64,000 bases of DNA from Kribbella rubisoli (GCF_004217145.1 NZ_SHKR01000014.1:186001-250000); one strand, 5' to 3'; positions 1 to 8,809 are shown, counted from the stretch's first letter. Program-made: numbers and translations. Notes: generated by a model not told the origin, from the letters alone.

Positions 1-573
1 AGCCCGCCCCTCACGCACCAGCGCCCGGCCGGACGCGTACTGCTCCAAGCAACCGCGCGATCCGCACCCGCACCGATGCCCGCCTGGTACGACGCGCATG
101 TGGCCGAGCTCAGCTGCGACGCCGTGAGCGCCGCGAAGCATCTCGCCGTCGCTCACCACAGCGCCGCCGATGCCGGTGCCGACCGTGAGACAGAGCATGT
201 GCTCGACGTCCTTCGCCGCGCCGAACGCGAACTCGCCCCAGGCCGCGGCGTTCGCGTCGTTCTCGACGACCACCGGGATGTTCAGCGTCTCCGAGACGCG
301 CGCGCCGAGCGGCTCGCCCCGCCAGGCCAGGTTCGGCGCGAACAGCACGGTCGAGCGGTCCGACGAGACGAACCCGGCGGCACCGATCCCGACCGCCTCG
401 ATGTCGTGCCCGGCGATCAGCTCGGCCGCCGCGTCGCAGATCGCCGCCGCGGTCCCGTCGGCGGAGTCCGCCGGGGTGTCGCGGTGCGTGCGGGCCCCGA
501 TCGTGCCGTGCTCGTCGACCACGCCGGCCGCGATCTTCGTACCGCCGACATCGATGCCGATCGTCAGTCCCAT
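1..573 (-). CDS. ROK-family sugar kinase (glucokinase-like), 3' end outside window
   Basis: Phosphorylates a hexose, probably glucose, with ATP in the cytoplasm; some ROK proteins are instead N-acetylhexosamine kinases or repressors, but no N-terminal HTH is present here. The first 191 residues are visible. They begin MGLTIGIDVGGTKIA (phosphate-1 motif), contain ENDANAAAWGE, the glycine-rich TVGTGIGGG, and the ROK zinc-site region near residues 169-182 (H, then CGCGSRGCLE). The ATG at 571-573 overlaps the stop of the upstream gene by 10 bases, so it is the last visible gene of a five-gene minus-strand operon. The C-terminal third lies beyond base 1. Family assignment is firm; substrate is inferred. 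Confidence 0.9.
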   Translation of the reverse strand, partial: MGLTIGIDVGGTKIAAGVVDEHGTIGARTHRDTPADSADGTAAAICDAAAELIAGHDIEAVGIGAAGFVSSDRSTVLFAPNLAWRGEPLGARVSETLNIPVVVENDANAAAWGEFAFGAAKDVEHMLCLTVGTGIGGAVVSDGEMLRGAHGVAAELGHMRVVPGGHRCGCGSRGCLEQYASGRALVREGRA

Positions 574-992
574 GGTTCGGGGTCCTCACTCACGTCGATC
601 CGGTCCACCTTGGTCGGGGCCGGTTCCTCCTCGGGCTGTGCGGAGCTCTTCGGCCGCGACGCTGCGTCCTCCCGCGACTGCCGGGCCGCGTCCGCGGCGG
701 CCTCCAGCAGAGATCTCAACGAGCCCAGCAGATGCGCGGCCGCCGTCGACAGCTGCTCGATCGTCTCCGGGCTGGTGTTCCGCACCCGGTGGATCAGCTG
801 GCACACCGGACACCACACGCAGTCGGGCCCCAGCTTGTGCTCGTGCTCCGCCGCTTCAGCAGATTCAGCAGCTTCAGCAGACGACTCGGCGGCCGGCTCG
901 CGCCGCGGCGGAGCGTCCGTGGCCGCATGCTGCAGCACCGCGAACAGCTTGGCCGCCTCCTCGGCCACCGAGCCGACCGGGTCCTTGCTCAC
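564..992 (-). CDS. DUF5304-like small acidic protein
   Basis: A 142-residue protein of unknown function. It has an Ala/Glu-rich N-terminal half, a central Cys cluster CVWCPVCQ (about residues 58-65) that could bind a metal, a helical segment around 75-105 and an acidic Pro-rich tail ending PEPWD. No membrane segment. The ATG overlaps the stop of the ArsA-like gene by 4 bases and its own stop overlaps the ROK kinase start, so the genes are probably translationally coupled. I recall similar proteins beside ArsA-like ATPases in other actinomycetes and assign DUF5304 on that basis, not from a search. Confidence 0.7.
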   Translation of the reverse strand: MSKDPVGSVAEEAAKLFAVLQHAATDAPPRREPAAESSAEAAESAEAAEHEHKLGPDCVWCPVCQLIHRVRNTSPETIEQLSTAAAHLLGSLRSLLEAAADAARQSREDAASRPKSSAQPEEEPAPTKVDRIDVSEDPEPWD

Positions 993-2308
993 AAGCCCTC
1001 CCCGATCGCCGCCGTACGGCGAGCCAGCTGCTCGTGGTACTCCGCTGTCAGGCCCTGGGCCAGCTCCTGCGCAGACTCCAGCGGACCCGATCCGCTGGGC
1101 ATCTCCGTCGGGGCGACAGGCCGCGCACTCTCCCGCGGCGCGAACCGCACCTGCAGCCGTCCGTCATCGAGCCGTGCACCTGCGACCACTCCACGCGCCA
1201 GCGCCGCCGGCAACGGCAGGACCCGCCGGTACGACCCGACGGTGATGATCAGCTCGTCACCGTGACGGGCCAGCTCCAGCTCGCTGGCCGATGCCAAGGG
1301 CAACGGCATCGTCAGCGTGTACGTCCGCCCGTCGGTGTCGATGTGCCGATCCACCCACAGCGACGTCTCATCCGTGGCACGGGCGAAGGGGTCGTCCCCG
1401 CCGTACATCTCGACGGCGAACGCGGCCAGCTCCTCGACGCCCACCGGCTCACAGACCCGGTACGGCGACTCCCAGATCGGCAGCGGCCGGAACGAGTCGG
1501 CGACCTCCTCCAGGATCCCCCGTTGTGCAGCAACCCACTGCCGCCGCCAGGTGTCCGCACCGGCAGCCGGGAAGACCCGGTTGGCCACGACGCCGTCCAC
1601 GCGGTACCCGTACAGCGAGAGCCTCGTCAGCGACCGCCGCGCCTCGGCGACCACGACCGCCTCCGGCGTCAGCACCAGCCGCACCGAGGCGTCCGGGCCG
1701 GCCAGCAGCGTGCGGATGTCGGAGAGGTCGCTCTGCAGGCGGCGCAACGCGTCGAAGACGTTGTCGTCCGGGACCGGCAGGCTCGACCCGCGGCTCAGGA
1801 ACGGCCGGAACGTGCGCATCATCTTGCGTTCGGCGTTGAAGATCCGGTCGAGGTACCAATTCAGCGCCTCGGGCAGCCCCAGCAGCCGGAGCGTCTCCGC
1901 GGTCGGCGCACAGTCGACGACGATCACGTCCCAGCGACCGGACCGGACGTGGTCGCGCACCTCGAGCAGGGCGAGCACCTCCGCGGCGCCGGGCAGCACG
2001 GTCAGCTCCTCGGCCTCGATCGGGTCGACCCCGACCATGTGCAGCACCGACCGCAGGTAGTTCTGGATGTCACCCCAGGACCGCTCGAACTTGCGCTGCG
2101 CGTCGATCTGCTGCACGAACAGCAGATCGTCGATCTCCGTCGGCTCCGGGCCGACCTCGGAGTCGAACGCGTCCGACAGCGAGTGCGCGGCATCCGTCGA
2201 CAGCACCAGCGTCCGCAGCCCGCGCAGAGCGGCGAGCGTGGCAGTACCCGCGGCAGAGGTCGTCTTGCCGACCCCGCCTTTACCCGTATACAGCAGAACC
2301 CGAGTCAC
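989..2308 (-). CDS. ArsA/Get3-family ATPase with C-terminal HSP20-like domain
   Basis: A 439-residue single-domain member of the ArsA/Get3 (SIMIBI) ATPases. The N-terminus has the deviant Walker A GKGGVGKTTSAA (residues 9-20), the switch I-like STDAAHSLSDAF near 38-50, and VVDCAPTAETLRLL (the ArsA DTAPTGHTLR region). The last about 75 residues are beta-rich and resemble the ArsA_HSP20 domain of actinobacterial homologues. Such proteins are usually annotated as anion-transporting ATPases, but no arsenite partner gene is present and the eukaryotic homologue handles tail-anchored proteins, so the client is unknown. It lies 4 bp after a SRPBCC gene and overlaps the next gene by 4 bp. Confidence 0.85.
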   Translation of the reverse strand: MTRVLLYTGKGGVGKTTSAAGTATLAALRGLRTLVLSTDAAHSLSDAFDSEVGPEPTEIDDLLFVQQIDAQRKFERSWGDIQNYLRSVLHMVGVDPIEAEELTVLPGAAEVLALLEVRDHVRSGRWDVIVVDCAPTAETLRLLGLPEALNWYLDRIFNAERKMMRTFRPFLSRGSSLPVPDDNVFDALRRLQSDLSDIRTLLAGPDASVRLVLTPEAVVVAEARRSLTRLSLYGYRVDGVVANRVFPAAGADTWRRQWVAAQRGILEEVADSFRPLPIWESPYRVCEPVGVEELAAFAVEMYGGDDPFARATDETSLWVDRHIDTDGRTYTLTMPLPLASASELELARHGDELIITVGSYRRVLPLPAALARGVVAGARLDDGRLQVRFAPRESARPVAPTEMPSGSGPLESAQELAQGLTAEYHEQLARRTAAIGEGL

Positions 2309-2312
2309 TGGA

Positions 2313-2753
2313 TCAGGACTCGACGCGCTTCTTGAGGCCCTTGAGGGCGGTGTCGATGATGACCTTCTCGGCCTTCCGCTTGAGCATGCCGATCATCGGG
2401 ATCGCCACGTCGACAGCCAGCCGGTACGTCACTTCGGTCCCCCCACCACCGTCAGGGCCCAGGTCCTTCAACACATAGGCGCCGTCCATACCCTTGACCA
2501 TCTTCGCCTCGACCAGCGTCCAGGTCACCTCGTTGCGGGACCAGACGTAGGCCAGCGTGTACTCGTCCGAGATCGCGCCGGCGTCGACCTTGAAACGCAC
2601 CTTGTTCGGCCGGCCGGCCTCGTCGGTGGACAGCACCTCGGTCTCCCGCATCGAATCGGCCCACTCCGGGTACGCCGCGAAGTCCGCGATCACCGCCATG
2701 ATTTCTTTGGGGCTCGCGTTCACCTGGATGGTCGAGGTGGTCTGTTCCGCCAT
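2313..2753 (-). CDS. SRPBCC (polyketide cyclase/dehydrase-type) protein
   Basis: A 146-residue START/Bet v1-like fold protein. The sequence runs from MAEQTTSTIQVNASPKEIM through DFAAYPEWADSM to a C-terminal helix GLKKRVES; INASPE..I..V..D...YPEW is typical of these lipid or hydrophobic-ligand binding proteins. An in-frame start 51 bases upstream exists, but the ATG at 2751-2753 has AGAGGTGA just upstream and starts where the family starts. It sits between a second SRPBCC gene (4-bp gap) and the ArsA-like gene (4-bp gap). Ligand and role are unknown. Confidence 0.85.
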   Translation of the reverse strand: MAEQTTSTIQVNASPKEIMAVIADFAAYPEWADSMRETEVLSTDEAGRPNKVRFKVDAGAISDEYTLAYVWSRNEVTWTLVEAKMVKGMDGAYVLKDLGPDGGGGTEVTYRLAVDVAIPMIGMLKRKAEKVIIDTALKGLKKRVES

Positions 2754-2757
2754 CGAT

Positions 2758-3201
2758 TCACCTCTTCGCCGGTCGGTTCTCAGTGTCGGTCTCGGGGTCC
2801 TCAACGGAGACTATCGCGGGATCGGACGAGGTACGTCCTTCGCCCGCCGCGCGGCCCGCTTCGGCTTCGTCCTTGAACCGCCACAGGTGCTCCCGGTACG
2901 TCGCGACGTACCGCTCCTTGAGCCGTTCGAGGGCGCGGCCGCGGACCGGTCGGGCCGGGTCGACGCGGAGGTACCAGTGCACGACGACGCCGTCGCGGAC
3001 CGGCTCCAGCCACCACTCCGCCGTACCGACGGCTGCTCCGGTGACGGCCCAGCGGACCCCCTCCGCGCCGCGTCGTTCGGACGGCGTCAGGGTCAGGTCC
3101 GGCCACCACTCGCGCCAGAGGGTGTCCGATCCGAGTCGCTCGGCGACGTAGGCTGGATCAGCAACGACCAGGTCGTCGCAACTGATGTCGAGCGTGGGCA
3201 T
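2758..3201 (-). CDS. SRPBCC-like protein, first gene of the operon
   Basis: A 147-residue protein beginning MPTLDISCDDLVVADPA, with a beta-rich core (WREWWPDLTLTP, AEWWLEPVRDGVVVHWYLRVD) and a long amphipathic helix (RALERLKERYVATYREHLWRFKDE). I read it as a second SRPBCC/polyketide-cyclase-like protein, a less certain call than its neighbour. A longer ORF would run into the divergent acyl-CoA ligase gene, so the start at 3201 is chosen. The 109-base spacer to that gene must hold promoters for both. The tail of about 30 residues is polar and probably disordered. Confidence 0.75.
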   Translation of the reverse strand: MPTLDISCDDLVVADPAYVAERLGSDTLWREWWPDLTLTPSERRGAEGVRWAVTGAAVGTAEWWLEPVRDGVVVHWYLRVDPARPVRGRALERLKERYVATYREHLWRFKDEAEAGRAAGEGRTSSDPAIVSVEDPETDTENRPAKR

Positions 3202-3242
3202 GCCTTCGAACCTAGTTCCTTGGGTCACATAAAGGTGGCTAC

Positions 3243-3265
3243 TTGTGGGTAGGTGACTGTAGCGT
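3243..3265 (+). promoter_or_regulatory. Weak PafBC-like promoter candidate before the acyl-CoA ligase
   Basis: TTGTGGGTA, eight bases, then TAGCGT. The layout equals the RecA-NDp/PafBC promoter (TTGTCRGTG-N8-TAnnnT), but the first element has two mismatches, including the usually invariant C. It may simply be an ordinary -10 (TAGCGT), with the start codon 45 bases downstream behind a GAGGAGA ribosome site. Confidence 0.3.
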
Positions 3266-3310
3266 GCGCCGGAAGTCGACAATTCGTGACCGACTGAGGA
3301 GACGACGCGG

Positions 3311-5101
3311 ATGCGTGAGTACACCGTTCCTGCTGTGACCGAGCCCGCCAGCGGGAGCCTGAGCGACCCGGTGTGGGCGAACGCGTCTTCCCATCCTGAC
3401 ACCGCGGTCTTCAGCCGCCGGGTAGCAGGTGGCGGCTGGCAGGACGTGACCGCCGCCGAGTTCGCCCAGCAGGTCATCGGCGTCGCGAAGGGCCTGATGG
3501 CGGCCGGCGTGAAGCCCGGCGAGCGAGTGGCCCTGCTCAGCCCGACGCGGTACGAGTGGACCCTGATCGACTATGCGATCTGGAGCATCGGCTCGGTCAC
3601 CGTGCCGATCTACGAAACCTCCTCCCCGTCGCAGATCCAGTGGATCCTCACCGACTCCGAGGCGGTCGTCGCCGTCGTCGAGAACGCGACCCACGGCGCG
3701 GTCGTCGAGTCCGCCCGGGCCGAAGCACCCGCGCTACAAGAGGTCTGGCAGATCGAGGCCGGCGCCGTCGACCAGCTCACCGCGCTCGGCCAGGACATCA
3801 GTGACGCCGAGTTCGACAAGCGCCGCTCCGCGGTCACGGCCAACGACCTGGCCACGCTGATCTACACCTCCGGTACGACGGGACGCCCGAAGGGCTGCAA
3901 GATCAGCCACTCGAACTTCCTCGACGAGCTCGGTCCCGCGGTGAAGATCCTCGACGGCCTGTTCGACACCACCGGCGCGAGCACGCTGCTGTTCCTGCCG
4001 CTGGCGCACGTGTTCGCCCGGATCATCCAGGTCGGCTGCGTGATGAAGCGGGTCAAGGTCGGCCACAGCGCCGACGTGAAGAACCTGGTCGAGGACCTCG
4101 GTGCGTTCAAGCCGACGTTCATCCTGAGTGTGCCGCGGGTGTTCGAGAAGGTGTTCAACTCGGCCAGCCAGAAGGCGCACTCCGACGGCAAGGGCAAGAT
4201 CTTCGACGCCGCCGCTGACACCGCGATCGCGTACTCGCAGGCGCAGGACAAGGGCGGTGCGTCGTTCGGGCTGAAGGCGAAGCACATGCTGTTCGACCGG
4301 CTCGTCTACGGCAAGCTGCGGGCGGTGCTCGGTGGCCAGGTGCAGTACGCCGTCTCCGGTGGGGCTCCCCTCGGCGACCGGCTCGGACACTTCTTCCGCG
4401 GGATCGGCGTACCGGTTCTCGAGGGCTACGGGCTCACCGAGACCACCGCTGCCGTTGCGGTGAATCTGCCTGACGACATCCGCATCGGTACCGTCGGCCG
4501 GCCGCTGCCCGGCGTGACGGTCGCGGTCGCGGAGGACGGTGAGCTGCTGTTCAAGGGCGGCCAGGTGATGCAGGGCTACTGGAAGAACGACGAGGCGACC
4601 GCGGCCGCGATCGACGCGGAGGGCTGGTTCCACACCGGCGATCTCGGTGAGTTCGACGTCGACGGGTTCATCAAGATCACCGGCCGGAAGAAGGAGATCC
4701 TGGTGACGGCCGGCGGCAAGAACGTCGCGCCGAGCATGCTCGAGGACCAGATCCGGCTGCACCCGCTGGTCAGCCAGTGCATGGTCGTCGGCGACGGCAA
4801 GCCGTTCATCGCCGCGCTGATCACGATCGACCCAGAGACGATCGTCCCCTGGGCGACCGAGCGCGGCAAGCCGACCGACCCGGCGGCGCTGACCCAGGAC
4901 CCGGACCTGATCGCCGAGTTCCAGAAGGCGATCGACGAGGCCAACACCTCGGTCTCCCACGCCGAAGCAATCAAGAAGTTCTCGATCCTCCCGATCGACT
5001 GGACCCAGGAATCCGGCGAACTCTCCCTCAAACTCTCCCTCCGCCGCCACATCGTCATGGAGAAATACGGCACCGACGTCGAGGCCCTGTACGCGAAGTA
5101 G
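3311..5101 (+). CDS. Long-chain acyl-CoA (AMP-forming) ligase, FadD15-like
   Basis: Activates fatty acids to acyl-AMP and then acyl-CoA. The 596-residue length fits the FACS family. Motifs in order: P-loop-like YTSGTTGRPKGC (about 187-198), A5 motif GYGLTETTAAVAVN (about 375), GWFHTGDLGEFDVDGFIKITGRKKE (split over A7/A8, about 438-462), and a C-terminal catalytic Lys region ending ELSLKLSLRRHIV. No membrane segment; the enzyme is expected to be cytoplasmic or peripheral. GAGGAGA precedes the ATG. It is divergent from the SRPBCC-ArsA operon, which hints at a shared lipid theme (inference). A strong hairpin follows the stop. Confidence 0.93.
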   Translation: MREYTVPAVTEPASGSLSDPVWANASSHPDTAVFSRRVAGGGWQDVTAAEFAQQVIGVAKGLMAAGVKPGERVALLSPTRYEWTLIDYAIWSIGSVTVPIYETSSPSQIQWILTDSEAVVAVVENATHGAVVESARAEAPALQEVWQIEAGAVDQLTALGQDISDAEFDKRRSAVTANDLATLIYTSGTTGRPKGCKISHSNFLDELGPAVKILDGLFDTTGASTLLFLPLAHVFARIIQVGCVMKRVKVGHSADVKNLVEDLGAFKPTFILSVPRVFEKVFNSASQKAHSDGKGKIFDAAADTAIAYSQAQDKGGASFGLKAKHMLFDRLVYGKLRAVLGGQVQYAVSGGAPLGDRLGHFFRGIGVPVLEGYGLTETTAAVAVNLPDDIRIGTVGRPLPGVTVAVAEDGELLFKGGQVMQGYWKNDEATAAAIDAEGWFHTGDLGEFDVDGFIKITGRKKEILVTAGGKNVAPSMLEDQIRLHPLVSQCMVVGDGKPFIAALITIDPETIVPWATERGKPTDPAALTQDPDLIAEFQKAIDEANTSVSHAEAIKKFSILPIDWTQESGELSLKLSLRRHIVMEKYGTDVEALYAK

Positions 5102-5108
5102 TCGTACG

Positions 5109-5136
5109 GCGGGATCAGCCATTTGGCTGATCCCGC
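5109..5136 (+). terminator. Hairpin terminator after the acyl-CoA ligase gene
   Basis: GCGGGATCAGCC, a 4-base loop (attt), then the perfect complement GGCTGATCCCGC, 8 bases after the stop codon. There is no clear T-run downstream, as is common in GC-rich actinomycetes. It separates the ligase from the ABC transporter operon. Confidence 0.8.
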
Positions 5137-5189
5137 CTCGAGCTTGTTGGGCGATGCCCGCCGGGTGGTCGTTCGGCGAAGCTCAATAC

Positions 5190-6104
5190 ATGACCACGAA
5201 CAGGCCGATCGTCGAAGTCGGCAACCTGCGTAAGTCGTACGGCGGCCGCGCCGTCGTTGACGACCTGTCCTTCACCGTCGACGAGGGCGAGATCTTCGGG
5301 ATCCTCGGCCCGAACGGCGCCGGCAAGACCACCACGGTCGAATGCGTCGAGGGACTGCGCGTTCCCGACAGCGGCCTGGTCCGCGTCGCCGGGCTCGACC
5401 CGGTCGCCGACCACGCGGCCGTCACCCAGGTGCTCGGTGCGCAGCTCCAGGAGAGCGAGCTGCAGGCCAAGCTCACCGTGCGCGAGGCCCTCGAGCTGTA
5501 CGCCGCCCTGTACCCGAACCCGGCCGACTGGCGCCCGCTGGCCGAGCGGCTCGGCCTGACGGATCAGCTGACGTCGCGCTTCGGCGTCCTCAGCGGCGGC
5601 CAGAAGCAGCGGCTGTTCATCGCGCTCGCGCTGATCGGCAACCCGCGCGTCGTCGTACTCGACGAGCTGACCACCGGCCTCGACCCGCGTGCCCGTCGCG
5701 ACACCTGGGAGGTCGTCGAGGATGTCCGCGCCCGCGGCGTCACCGTCCTCCTGGTCACACACTTCATGGAGGAGGCGCAGCGGTTGTGTGACCGGATCGC
5801 GGTCATCGACAAGGGCAAGATCACCGCGCTCGACACACCCCAAGGCCTGATCAGCCGTACGGCGGGATCGACCGTCATCTCCTTCACCCCGTCGGCTCCG
5901 CTCGACGACGTGGACCTGGCCGGGCTGCCCGCGCTCGCGTCCATCGAGCAGAAGGACGGCCGGATCACCCTCGGCGGCACCGACGAGACCGTGACCGCTG
6001 TCCTGTCGCTGCTCGCCCGCCACCGCATCACCGCCCACCAACTCCGCGTCACCGACGCCACCCTCGACGACGCCTTCCTTGATCTGACAGGAGCCAACTC
6101 ATGA
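5190..6104 (+). CDS. ABC transporter ATP-binding protein (ABC-2 / drug-export type)
   Basis: A 304-residue ATPase subunit. Walker A GPNGAGKTTT, Q-loop QLQESEL, signature LSGGQKQRL, Walker B VVVLDELTTGLDP and the switch His (VTHFMEEA) are all present, so it should be active. The C-terminal about 80 residues resemble the DrrA/CcmA-type extension. An in-frame ATG 36 bases upstream (5154) exists; MTTNRPIVEVGNLRKSYGG at 5190 is chosen because the fold begins there, though its ribosome site is weak. It overlaps the permease by 4 bases (ATGA) and leads a four-gene unit with a sensor kinase and regulator, the usual layout of a drug or cell-envelope-stress exporter. Confidence 0.92.
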   Translation: MTTNRPIVEVGNLRKSYGGRAVVDDLSFTVDEGEIFGILGPNGAGKTTTVECVEGLRVPDSGLVRVAGLDPVADHAAVTQVLGAQLQESELQAKLTVREALELYAALYPNPADWRPLAERLGLTDQLTSRFGVLSGGQKQRLFIALALIGNPRVVVLDELTTGLDPRARRDTWEVVEDVRARGVTVLLVTHFMEEAQRLCDRIAVIDKGKITALDTPQGLISRTAGSTVISFTPSAPLDDVDLAGLPALASIEQKDGRITLGGTDETVTAVLSLLARHRITAHQLRVTDATLDDAFLDLTGANS

Positions 6105-6871
6105 GCGCCATCGCCCCGACCGTTCGCAGCACCTCGCCGAGGGCCGCCGTACTGCGTGCCGAGGCCCGGCTGTTCCGCCGGGAGCCCGGGACCTTGTTCT
6201 GGATCCTCGGCTTCCCGCCGCTGCTGCTGGTGATCCTGGGAAGCATCCCGTCGTTCCGGAAGGCCGACGCCGGCCTCGGCGGGCTGCGGATCATCGACCT
6301 GTACGTGCCGATCCTCGTCCTGGTCGCGCTGATCGTGACCGGTCTGCAGACGATGCCGCCGATCATCACCGGCTACCGCGAGCGCGGCATCCTGCGCCGG
6401 ATGTCGGCGACCCCGGTCAAGCCGTCCGCGCTGCTGACCGCCCAGATGGGGCTGAACGGGTCGGCCGCGATCGTGTCGGCGCTGGTGTGCCTGGCCTTCG
6501 GCCGGATCGCGTTCGATGTCCAGTTGCCGAAACAGGCTGCCGGCTATGCGCTGGCGCTGCTCCTCGCGGCGGCCGCGGCCTTCGCGCTCGGAGCGCTGGT
6601 GTCCGCGCTCGCCCGCACCGCGAAGATCGCCACCGCGATCGGCTCGGCAGTGTTCTTCCCGAGCATGTTCTGCGCGGGCGTCTGGCTGCCGGTGCAGTCC
6701 ATGCCGCACGTACTGCGGACGATCGTCGAGCTGACTCCGTTCGGTGCCGCGGCTCGCGCACTCGGTCAGGCAGCGACCGGAGACTGGCCCTCCTGGTCCC
6801 ACCTCGGCGTGCTGGCGGTCTGGGCAGTGCTCCTGTCCGCAGCCGCCGCCAAGTGGTTCCGCTGGGAATGA
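6101..6871 (+). CDS. ABC-2 type transporter permease
   Basis: The 256-residue membrane subunit paired with the preceding ATPase. Six hydrophobic segments can be traced (starting near LFWILGFPPLLLVILG, IIDLYVPILVLVALIVTG, LNGSAAIVSALVCLAFG, YALALLLAAAAAFALG, IGSAVFFPSMFCAGVWLP and HLGVLAVWAVLLSAAAA). The cytoplasmic loop YRERGILRRMSATPVKPSALL is the coupling-helix signature of ABC-2 permeases. Its ATG overlaps the ATPase stop, implying a one-to-one complex. The substrate cannot be read from sequence. Confidence 0.92.
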   Translation: MSAIAPTVRSTSPRAAVLRAEARLFRREPGTLFWILGFPPLLLVILGSIPSFRKADAGLGGLRIIDLYVPILVLVALIVTGLQTMPPIITGYRERGILRRMSATPVKPSALLTAQMGLNGSAAIVSALVCLAFGRIAFDVQLPKQAAGYALALLLAAAAAFALGALVSALARTAKIATAIGSAVFFPSMFCAGVWLPVQSMPHVLRTIVELTPFGAAARALGQAATGDWPSWSHLGVLAVWAVLLSAAAAKWFRWE

Positions 6872-6881
6872 TCGGTCAGTC

Positions 6882-8135
6882 ATGCAAACTGGGACCGTGA
6901 CCACGGCAGCAGGAGACGTCCTCGACCGGCGGCAGGAAGTCTTCCGCCGCTGGGCGCCGTACTTCCTGCTCGCCCTGGGCACCTTCCTGGCTTTGGTGAC
7001 AGCCGGCCTGATCACGCCGTTCAACGACCAGCGCACCGTGGCCGCAGTGCTGGTGGGGTCTGCTCTGGTCGTCGAGCTGTGCTGGAGCCGGGTCGGCTGG
7101 AAGCAAACGGTTCCGAGCAAGCTGTCGGTCACGTACTACGTGCTGCGGTGGGCGATCGGCTTCGCGCTCACACTGCTGAACGGCTTCTTCGCCTTCTACG
7201 CCGCGGCCGGGTACTACGACGCCGACGAGAGGATCCCCGGGCGACGGGCCAGGCGGACCGCTCTGTTCGCCTGCTCCATCCCGATCTCCGCAGCTCAGGC
7301 CAGCGGCATCCCGGTCCACGACGTGGCTCGCTGGCTGGTGTTCGGGGGCCTGTTGATCGCGAACAACGCGCTGCTGACGGTCGCGAAGCACTTCGCCGAC
7401 CAGGAGGAGGCGCGGTCGCGGGCCCGGGCCGCCACGATCGCCGAGCTCCAGCAGGCGCACGACGAGAACGCCGCATTACAAGCACAGCTTCTGGTCCAGG
7501 CCCGCGAGGCCGGCATCGCCGACGAACGCCGCCGGCTGGCCGCGGAGATCCACGACACGATCGCGCAGGGTCTGACCGGCATCATCGCCCAACTGCAGGT
7601 TGTCGCGAACACCTCCGACCCGGCGACGGTCAAGGACCATGTGGGCCTCGCGACCGACCTGGCCCGGCACAGCCTCGGCGAGGCGCGACGCTCGGTCCAC
7701 AACCTCGCCCCGGTCGGCCTGTCGAACGACGGTCTCCCCGAAGCACTGCGGAAGATCGTCGAGCAGTGGTCCGGGCGCAGCGGCGTACGGGCCGAGTTCA
7801 CCGTCACCGGGACACCGCAGCACCTGCACGGCGAGATCTCGGCGACGATCCTCCGCATCACCCAAGAGGCGCTGGCGAACGTCGCGAAACACGCGGCGGC
7901 CACCCGGGTCGGCGTCACCCTCAGCTTCATGGACAGTGAGGTCACGTTGGACGTCCGCGACGACGGCAAGGGCTTCGACCCGATGTCGCTCCCCGCCCGC
8001 ACGCGCACCGGCGGCTTCGGCCTCGACGGCATGCGGGCCCGTGCCGAACGCATCGCCGGATCCCTCACCGTCGAGGCCGAACCAGGCTTCGGTACGGCGG
8101 TGTCGGCTCGCGTACCGTTGGTGCCCCATGCCTGA
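6882..8135 (+). CDS. Sensor histidine kinase (HisKA_3, NarL/FixJ-type partner)
   Basis: A 417-residue membrane kinase. About five N-terminal membrane segments lead through a short coiled coil to the HisKA_3 dimer domain, where ERRRLAAEIHDTIAQGL carries the phospho-accepting His near residue 224, followed by HATPase_c (N box EALANVAKHA, G boxes DDGKGFDP and GGFGLDGM). The ATG at 6882 begins 10 bases after the permease stop; GTG at 6897 is an alternative. A longer ORF would overlap the permease. The stop overlaps the regulator start by 8 bases. The lack of a large extracytoplasmic domain suggests it senses the membrane or the transporter itself (inference). Confidence 0.92.
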   Translation: MQTGTVTTAAGDVLDRRQEVFRRWAPYFLLALGTFLALVTAGLITPFNDQRTVAAVLVGSALVVELCWSRVGWKQTVPSKLSVTYYVLRWAIGFALTLLNGFFAFYAAAGYYDADERIPGRRARRTALFACSIPISAAQASGIPVHDVARWLVFGGLLIANNALLTVAKHFADQEEARSRARAATIAELQQAHDENAALQAQLLVQAREAGIADERRRLAAEIHDTIAQGLTGIIAQLQVVANTSDPATVKDHVGLATDLARHSLGEARRSVHNLAPVGLSNDGLPEALRKIVEQWSGRSGVRAEFTVTGTPQHLHGEISATILRITQEALANVAKHAAATRVGVTLSFMDSEVTLDVRDDGKGFDPMSLPARTRTGGFGLDGMRARAERIAGSLTVEAEPGFGTAVSARVPLVPHA

Positions 8136-8772
8136 CAACCTGCCTGTGATCTCGCTGATGCTCGTCGACGACCATCCCGTGGTCCGCAACGGCCTGCGTG
8201 GCATGTTCGAGTCGGTGCCGGGCTTCACCGTGCTCGGCGAGGCCTCGAACGGCGTGGAGGCGGTCGAGCTGGCGGCGGACCTCGACCCGGACGTGATCCT
8301 GATGGATCTGCGGATGCCCGGCGGTGGCGGGCTCGACGCCATCACGGAGCTGACCCGGCGCGGCATTCGCTCGAAGGTGCTCGTCCTCACCACCTGGGAC
8401 ACCGACACCGACACGCTTCCGGCGATCGAGGCCGGCGCCACCGGTTACCTGCTGAAGGACGCGCCGCAGGACGACCTGTTCAACGCCGTACGCCAAGCCG
8501 CCGAGGGTCGCACGGTGCTCTCCCCTGCGGTCGCCTCACGACTCGTGACGGCTGTCCGTACGCCGGCACCGAGTCCGCTCGCCGCGCGCGAACGGCAGGT
8601 TCTAGAGCTGGTCGCGAAGGGTACGCCGAACCGCGACATCGCCCGCGAGCTGTTCATCAGCGAAGCCACGGTGAAGACCCACCTCAGCCACGTCTTCACC
8701 AAGCTCGGTGTCACCGACCGGGCCGCGGCCGTTGCCAAGGGCTACGAACAGGGCATCCTCGGCCGCGACTGA
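8128..8772 (+). CDS. NarL/LuxR-family response regulator
   Basis: A 214-residue regulator. The receiver domain has the acidic pair in MLVDDHPVVRNG, the phospho-Asp in DVILMDLRMPGGGG (near residue 58), Thr in VLTTWD and Lys in YLLKDAPQ. The C-terminal LuxR HTH reads LAARERQVLELVAKG with SEATVKTHLSHVFTKLGV. The start overlaps the kinase gene by 8 bases. It presumably controls its own ABC exporter operon, as in BceRS- or LiaRS-like actinobacterial systems (inference). Confidence 0.93.
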   Translation: MPDNLPVISLMLVDDHPVVRNGLRGMFESVPGFTVLGEASNGVEAVELAADLDPDVILMDLRMPGGGGLDAITELTRRGIRSKVLVLTTWDTDTDTLPAIEAGATGYLLKDAPQDDLFNAVRQAAEGRTVLSPAVASRLVTAVRTPAPSPLAARERQVLELVAKGTPNRDIARELFISEATVKTHLSHVFTKLGVTDRAAAVAKGYEQGILGRD

Positions 8773-8809
8773 CGCTCGCGGAGGTTAGCCGCCGGGTACA
8801 GGTCATGAC

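Noticed and set aside
3243..3265. Counting the acyl-CoA ligase promoter as a PafBC promoter
   Set aside because: The conserved C of TTGTC is G here and the start is 45 bases away with a good ribosome site; listed only as a weak candidate.
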